Below are positions 60,003 to 64,000 of a stretch of DNA of 64,000 bases, piece after piece. Where the stretch lies: NCBI RefSeq assembly GCF_029714425.1, contig NZ_CP121668.1:496001-560000 (forward strand), given 5' to 3'. The position numbers were made by a program, and so were the translations under genes. How positions within the stretch are numbered: position 1 is the stretch's first letter; the number at the start of each line of letters is the position of its first letter. This stretch comes from Bradyrhizobium sp. CB2312 (GTDB lineage Bacteria; Pseudomonadota; Alphaproteobacteria; Rhizobiales; Xanthobacteraceae). The notes beneath the pieces were generated by a model, which was not told the origin of the DNA, did no database searches, and was given only the letters and a program-made list of their open reading frames with translations.

Positions 60003-60224
60003 ATGTCGCTTTCGACCAGCTCGAACTTCACACGGCCTGACGACGCCTTCCGCGCCATCGTCGAGGCGCATCGCGGTCTCACCGAGGAGCAGAGCGCCGA
60101 TTTCGACGCGGCGCTGGTGCTGATCCTCGCCAACCATATCGGCGACATCGACGTGCTGCGCGAGGCGATCGGGCTGGCCAAGCGCCGCATGATCGACGGC
60201 CAGCAGCAGCAGCAACAACAATAA
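60003..60224 (+). CDS. Small DUF2783-like protein with poly-Gln tail
   Basis: This 73-residue protein starts 8 bp after the hydroxylase stop, with GAGG about 6 bp before the ATG. The helical body (AFRAIVEAHRGLTEEQSADFDAALVLILANHIGD in parts) resembles small DUF2783 proteins found beside flavoprotein hydroxylases. By analogy with MhaB it may be a coupling partner of the hydroxylase; that is inference. The C-terminal run of seven Gln is encoded by CAG then CAA repeats and looks slippage-prone. Confidence 0.72.
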   Translation: MSLSTSSNFTRPDDAFRAIVEAHRGLTEEQSADFDAALVLILANHIGDIDVLREAIGLAKRRMIDGQQQQQQQ

Positions 60225-60246
60225 CCACTGACTTAAGGATGACCTG

Positions 60247-61203
60247 ATGGCGAAGAACTTCGCATCCACCGGCGATCTCTCCGAGAAGAAGATCACCTTC
60301 TCGGAGATCGGTACCGATCTCTACGCCTTCACCGCCGAGGGCGATCCGAACACCGCTGTTATCGTCGGCGATGACGGTTGCCTCGTGTTCGACGCGCAGG
60401 CGACGCCTGCAATGGCGAACAAGGTGATCGAGCGCGTCAAAGCCGTCACCGACAAGCCGATCAAATATGTCGTGCTGTCGCATTATCACGCCGTGCGCGT
60501 GCTTGGCGCCTCCGCCTACAAGGCGCAAGGAATCGTGGCTTCGCAGGAGACCCATCGGCTGATCGCCGAGCGCGGTCAGCAGGATTGGGATTCCGAGTAC
60601 GGCCGCTTCCCGCGCCTGTTCCAGGATGCGGCCAGCATTCCCGGCCTGACCTGGCCGACGCTGACGTTCGAAGGCGAGATGTCGATCTATCTGGGAAAAC
60701 GCGAGGTGCGGCTCATGCAGCTTGGCGCGGGTCACACTTCCGGCGACATCGTCGCCTGGGTGCCGGATGCCGAAGTGATGTTCTCCGGCGACCTCATTGA
60801 ATATCACTCCGCCTGCTATTGCGGCGATGCGCATTTGCGCGAATGGCCGCTGACGCTGAACGAGATCCGCAACTTCAATCCCAAGGCGATCGCACCGGGT
60901 CGCGGCGATGCACTGAAGGGCGTTGGCACGGTACGCGAGGCCATCGCAATGACGCGCGACTTCGTCACCTCGCTCTATGGCGCGGCCGAAATTTCGGTCG
61001 CCAAGGGGCGCACGCTGAAGGAATCGATGGCGGCGACGCGCGAGGTGATGGATCCGAAGTTCCACAGCTTCGCCATCTATGAGCACTGCCTGCCGTTCAA
61101 CGTCTCGCGTGCCTATGACGAGGCGTCGGGGATCGACGATCCCGTGATCTGGACCGACAAGCGCGACCAGGAAATGTGGGCCGCCCTGCAAGGAGGAGGA
61201 TAG
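60247..61203 (+). CDS. MBL-fold protein with Zn2-site ligands lost
   Basis: The 318-residue protein has the metallo-beta-lactamase fold. The usual HxHxDH block reads HYHAVR (H79, H81, V83, R84). The next ligands H163 (GAGHTSGD) and D182 (FSGDLIEY) are kept. The final His of PGHG is R219 (APGRGD). The Zn1 His triad is thus present, and all residues that bind only Zn2 are replaced. AAGGA precedes the ATG. It sits inside the homogentisate operon with 22- and 2-bp gaps, so it is probably functional there, perhaps as a mono-metal hydrolase or isomerase. Confidence 0.85.
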   Translation: MAKNFASTGDLSEKKITFSEIGTDLYAFTAEGDPNTAVIVGDDGCLVFDAQATPAMANKVIERVKAVTDKPIKYVVLSHYHAVRVLGASAYKAQGIVASQETHRLIAERGQQDWDSEYGRFPRLFQDAASIPGLTWPTLTFEGEMSIYLGKREVRLMQLGAGHTSGDIVAWVPDAEVMFSGDLIEYHSACYCGDAHLREWPLTLNEIRNFNPKAIAPGRGDALKGVGTVREAIAMTRDFVTSLYGAAEISVAKGRTLKESMAATREVMDPKFHSFAIYEHCLPFNVSRAYDEASGIDDPVIWTDKRDQEMWAALQGGG

Positions 61204-61205
61204 TC

Positions 61206-62552
61206 ATGAACATCAATACCTCGCCTGATCAGATCGTCCGCAGCTCGGCCCAGGTGACGCCGGGCTATATGTCCGGCTTCGGCAACAGCTTTGAGACCGA
61301 GGCGCTGCCGGGCGCGCTGCCAATCGGGCGCAACTCGCCGCAGCGCTGCGCCTACGGCCTTTACGCCGAGCAGCTCTCCGGCTCGCCCTTCACCGCGCCG
61401 CGCGGCACCAACGAGCGTTCCTGGCTCTACCGCATCCGTCCTTCGGTGAAGCATTCCGGCCGCTTCGAGAAAGTCGATGCCGGCCTGTGGCGCTCGGCGC
61501 CGTGCCATGAATACGACCTGCCGATCGCGCAGCTGCGCTGGGATCCGACGCCGCTTCCGAAGGAGGAGGTGACTTTCCTCCAGGGCGTGCAGACCATGAC
61601 CACCGCCGGTGATGTCAACACGCAGGCCGGCATGGCCGCGCATGTCTACCTCATCACCAAGTCGATGGTGGACCAGCATTTCTACAATGCCGACGGCGAG
61701 CTGATGTTCGTGCTCCAGCAGGGCAATCTGCGTCTCGTCACCGAGTTCGGCCGCATCGACGCCGAGCCCGGCGAGATCGTCGTGATACCGCGGGGCGTCA
61801 AATTCCGCGTCGAGATCACGAACGGGCCGGCGCGCGGCTATCTCTGCGAGAACTACGGCGGCGCCTTCACGCTGCCGGAGCGCGGCCCGATCGGCGCCAA
61901 TTGCCTCGCCAATGCGCGCGACTTCCTGACGCCGGTTGCGAGCTACGAGGACAAGGACACACCGACCGAGCTTTACGTCAAATGGGGCGGCTCGCTGTTC
62001 AAAACGACCCTGCCGCATTCGCCAATCGACGTCGTTGCCTGGCACGGCAATTACGCGCCCTACAAATACGATCTGCGCGCGTTCTCGCCGGTCGGCGCGA
62101 TCGGCTTCGACCATCCCGATCCCTCGATCTTCACGGTGCTGACCTCGCCGTCGGAGACCGCGGGCACGGCGAATATCGACTTCGTGATCTTCCCCGAGCG
62201 CTGGATGGTCGCCGACAACACCTTCCGGCCGCCCTGGTATCACATGAACATCATGAGCGAGTTCATGGGCCTGATCTACGGCGTCTACGACGCCAAGCCC
62301 CAAGGTTTTGTCCCGGGCGGCATCTCCTTGCACAATTGCATGCTGCCGCACGGCCCCGATCGCGACGCCTTCGAGCACGCCAGCAATGGCGAGCTGAAGC
62401 CGGTGAAGCTGACCGGCACCATGGCCTTCATGTTCGAGACCCGCTACCCGCAGCGCGTCACGGCGCACGCCGCGAAGTCGTCGACGCTCCAGGATGATTA
62501 CGCGGATTGCTGGAAGGGCCTGGAGAAGCGGTTCGATCCGAACAAGCCGTGA
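61206..62552 (+). CDS. hmgA: Homogentisate 1,2-dioxygenase
   Basis: The 448-residue protein matches the family length. It opens [25 protein letters not shown] in pieces and has the iron-binding pocket: [19 protein letters not shown] (His and Glu) and [10 protein letters not shown] (His residues). It opens the ring of homogentisate with O2 to 4-maleylacetoacetate. GGAGGAGG lies upstream of the ATG at 61206, inside the end of the preceding gene. The next step after this is isomerisation, for which no gene is visible, then fumarylacetoacetase. Confidence 0.97.
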   Translation: MNINTSPDQIVRSSAQVTPGYMSGFGNSFETEALPGALPIGRNSPQRCAYGLYAEQLSGSPFTAPRGTNERSWLYRIRPSVKHSGRFEKVDAGLWRSAPCHEYDLPIAQLRWDPTPLPKEEVTFLQGVQTMTTAGDVNTQAGMAAHVYLITKSMVDQHFYNADGELMFVLQQGNLRLVTEFGRIDAEPGEIVVIPRGVKFRVEITNGPARGYLCENYGGAFTLPERGPIGANCLANARDFLTPVASYEDKDTPTELYVKWGGSLFKTTLPHSPIDVVAWHGNYAPYKYDLRAFSPVGAIGFDHPDPSIFTVLTSPSETAGTANIDFVIFPERWMVADNTFRPPWYHMNIMSEFMGLIYGVYDAKPQGFVPGGISLHNCMLPHGPDRDAFEHASNGELKPVKLTGTMAFMFETRYPQRVTAHAAKSSTLQDDYADCWKGLEKRFDPNKP

Positions 62553-62560
62553 CGTTCCTA

Positions 62561-62712
62561 CCCTCTCCCCTTGTGGGAGAGGGTGGCTCGCCGCGATAGC
62601 GGCGAGACGGGTGAGGGGTCTCTCTCCGCGAGCGACTCTCTTGCAATTGAGTTCGCTGATAGAGACCCCTCATCCGGCGCTTCGCGCCACCTTCTCCCAC
62701 AAGGGGAGAAGG
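62561..62712. repeat. Palindromic intergenic repeat, family R2, copy 4
   Basis: It carries CCCTCTCCCCTTGTGGGAGA / TTCTCCCACAAGGGGAGAAG arms and inner GGCTCGCCGCGATAGCGGCGAG and GGCGCTTCGCGCC hairpins, nearly the same as the copy at 21446. It lies inside the operon between hmgA and fahA, 21 bp before the latter start. Confidence 0.9.
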
Positions 62713-62732
62713 AAGAAAGAATCGAGCGAAAA

Positions 62733-64000
62733 GTGACAATTCACCCCAACGACCCCAGCCTCCGCTCCTTCATCGAAATCGATCCCACCTCCGATTTCCC
62801 GATCCAGAACCTGCCCTATGGCGTGTTCTCGACCGCGGCCAATCCGACGCCGCGGGTTGGCGTTGCAATCGGCAATTACGTGCTCGACCTCTGGGAGCTC
62901 GAGCAGGATTCGCGGCTCGACGTCGGCCCGCTTGGCGTGTTCTCCGGGCCTTCGCTCAATCCCTTCATGGCACTCGGACCAAAGGTCTGGACCAGGACGC
63001 GGGCGCGGATCAGCGAGCTGTTGCGCCACGATAATCCGGAGCTGCGCGACAACGAGGAGCTTCGCAAGCAGGTGCTGGTACCGATGCGCGATGCAAGACT
63101 CCATCTGCCCTTCGCGGTCTCCGGCTATACCGATTTCTATTCGTCCAAGGAGCACGCCACCAATGTCGGCGTGATGTTCCGCGGCAAGGACAATGCGCTG
63201 CAGCCGAACTGGCTGCATATGCCGATCGCCTATAACGGCCGCGCCTCCACCGTCGTGGTCTCCGGCACCAAGGTGAAGCGGCCGCGCGGGCAGCTGAAGC
63301 CGCCGAACGTCGATGTGCCGAGCTTCGGCCCGTGCAAGCGGCTCGACTTCGAGCTGGAGATGGGCGTCGTGATCGGCCAGCCCTCACCGATGGGCGGCAT
63401 GCTCAGCGAGAGCCAAGCCGAGGAGATGATCTTCGGCTTCGTGCTGCTCAACGACTGGAGCGCGCGCGACATCCAGCAATGGGAATATGTGCCGCTCGGG
63501 CCGTTCCTGGCGAAAGCGTTCGCGACCTCGATCAGCCCCTGGGTGGTGACGCGCGAGGCGCTGGAGCCGTTCCGTCAGAAGGGGCCGGAGCAGGAGCCGG
63601 TGCCGCTGGATTATCTCAAGCAGGCGAAGCCGCAGAACTATGATGTCGAGCTCGACGTCTCCTTGCGCGCTGCGGGTGCCAACGCGCCCGCCAGCATCAG
63701 CCGTACCAATTTCAAATACATGTATTGGTCCTCGGTGCAGCAGTTGATGCACCACGCCTCCTCCGGCTGCGCCATGAATGTCGGCGATCTCTTGGGGTCC
63801 GGCACCATCTCCGGCCCCGAGAAGAACCAGCGCGGCAGCCTGCTCGAGATCAGTTGGAACGGCACCGAGCCGGCCGAGCTGCCCGGCGGTGCCAAGCGTT
63901 CGTTCCTCGAAGACGGCGACAGCCTCGTGATGCGCGGCTGGTGCCAGGGCAACGGCTATCGCGTCGGGTTCGGCGAGGTCGAGGGGACGATATTGGCGGC
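62733..64000 (+). CDS. fahA: Fumarylacetoacetase, 3' end cut by window
   Basis: The frame starts at GTG (MTIHPNDPSLRSFIEID) and stays open to the window end, about 422 codons, near the family length. Motifs are YTDFYSSKEHATNVGVMF (active-site Asp and His), FGPCKRLDFELEMGVVIGQ (Glu ligands), NDWSARDIQQWEYVPLGPFL and the C-terminal GNGYRVGFGEVEGTI. The enzyme hydrolyses fumarylacetoacetate to fumarate and acetoacetate. It follows hmgA, so the two close the homogentisate pathway. Only the last few codons should be missing. Confidence 0.95.
   Translation, partial: MTIHPNDPSLRSFIEIDPTSDFPIQNLPYGVFSTAANPTPRVGVAIGNYVLDLWELEQDSRLDVGPLGVFSGPSLNPFMALGPKVWTRTRARISELLRHDNPELRDNEELRKQVLVPMRDARLHLPFAVSGYTDFYSSKEHATNVGVMFRGKDNALQPNWLHMPIAYNGRASTVVVSGTKVKRPRGQLKPPNVDVPSFGPCKRLDFELEMGVVIGQPSPMGGMLSESQAEEMIFGFVLLNDWSARDIQQWEYVPLGPFLAKAFATSISPWVVTREALEPFRQKGPEQEPVPLDYLKQAKPQNYDVELDVSLRAAGANAPASISRTNFKYMYWSSVQQLMHHASSGCAMNVGDLLGSGTISGPEKNQRGSLLEISWNGTEPAELPGGAKRSFLEDGDSLVMRGWCQGNGYRVGFGEVEGTILA

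Overview
The window looks like chromosomal DNA of a Bradyrhizobium-type alphaproteobacterium. I base this on high GC with strong G/C third positions, a CheA with a fused receiver, many sensory hybrid kinases, second-messenger enzymes and chemoreceptors, dense palindromic intergenic repeats, and a gluconolactone/homogentisate catabolic repertoire. No rRNA, tRNA, IS element or CRISPR array was seen. The genus is an inference from style, not from a marker gene.

Layout. (1) 1-8.9 kb is a signalling block: the 3' end of cheA, then cheW, cheY, cheR, a PilZ-like gene and a small response regulator, followed by a FixJ-like regulator and a divergent response regulator/hybrid kinase pair. No cheB lies between cheY and cheR. 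(2) 9.1-16.3 kb is a catabolic island: a GntR repressor with a 26-bp perfect palindrome in the divergent promoter, a SsuABC/TauABC-type importer, an IlvD/Edd dehydratase, an RraA-fold aldolase-like protein and a Tat-exported lactonase. Together they suggest lactone hydrolysis outside the cytoplasm, import, dehydration and aldol cleavage. (3) 16.4-34.4 kb holds oligopeptidase B, an MBOAT acyltransferase with an SGNH/DltD-like partner, a serine-glyoxylate-type aminotransferase, a nuclease homologue lacking its catalytic Glu, a pseudo-caspase, an orphan membrane-fusion protein, an exported beta-propeller, small proteins, a chemoreceptor and a PAP2 protein. (4) 34.4-48.8 kb holds a GGDEF-EAL protein, a LysM protein, an LTxxQ protein followed by a VapBC module, a class III adenylate cyclase, AsmA, a Crp-like regulator and a ParE/RHH toxin-antitoxin pair. 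(5) 48.8-55.4 kb holds an RND pump with its adaptor, an OmpA-like protein and a second pseudo-caspase with TPRs. (6) 55.8-64 kb holds an AHL-lactonase-like gene, an exported methyltransferase, and a MarR-controlled operon for homogentisate catabolism: flavoprotein hydroxylase, small partner, odd MBL protein, hmgA and fahA (cut by the window end).

The most unusual signals are these. At two separate loci a short cargo (vapBC; an exported methyltransferase) lies between the intact 3' end of a host gene and a decayed second copy of that same 3' end. Four proteins keep an enzyme fold but have lost catalytic or metal residues: two caspase-like proteins with His->Phe and Cys->Ser, an MBL protein lacking every Zn2 ligand, and a nuclease with Glu->Ser. 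cAMP signalling may tie a cyclase, a Crp-like factor and a perfect TGTGA-N6-TCACA site upstream of the lactonase gene. At least six families of palindromic intergenic repeats separate the operons.
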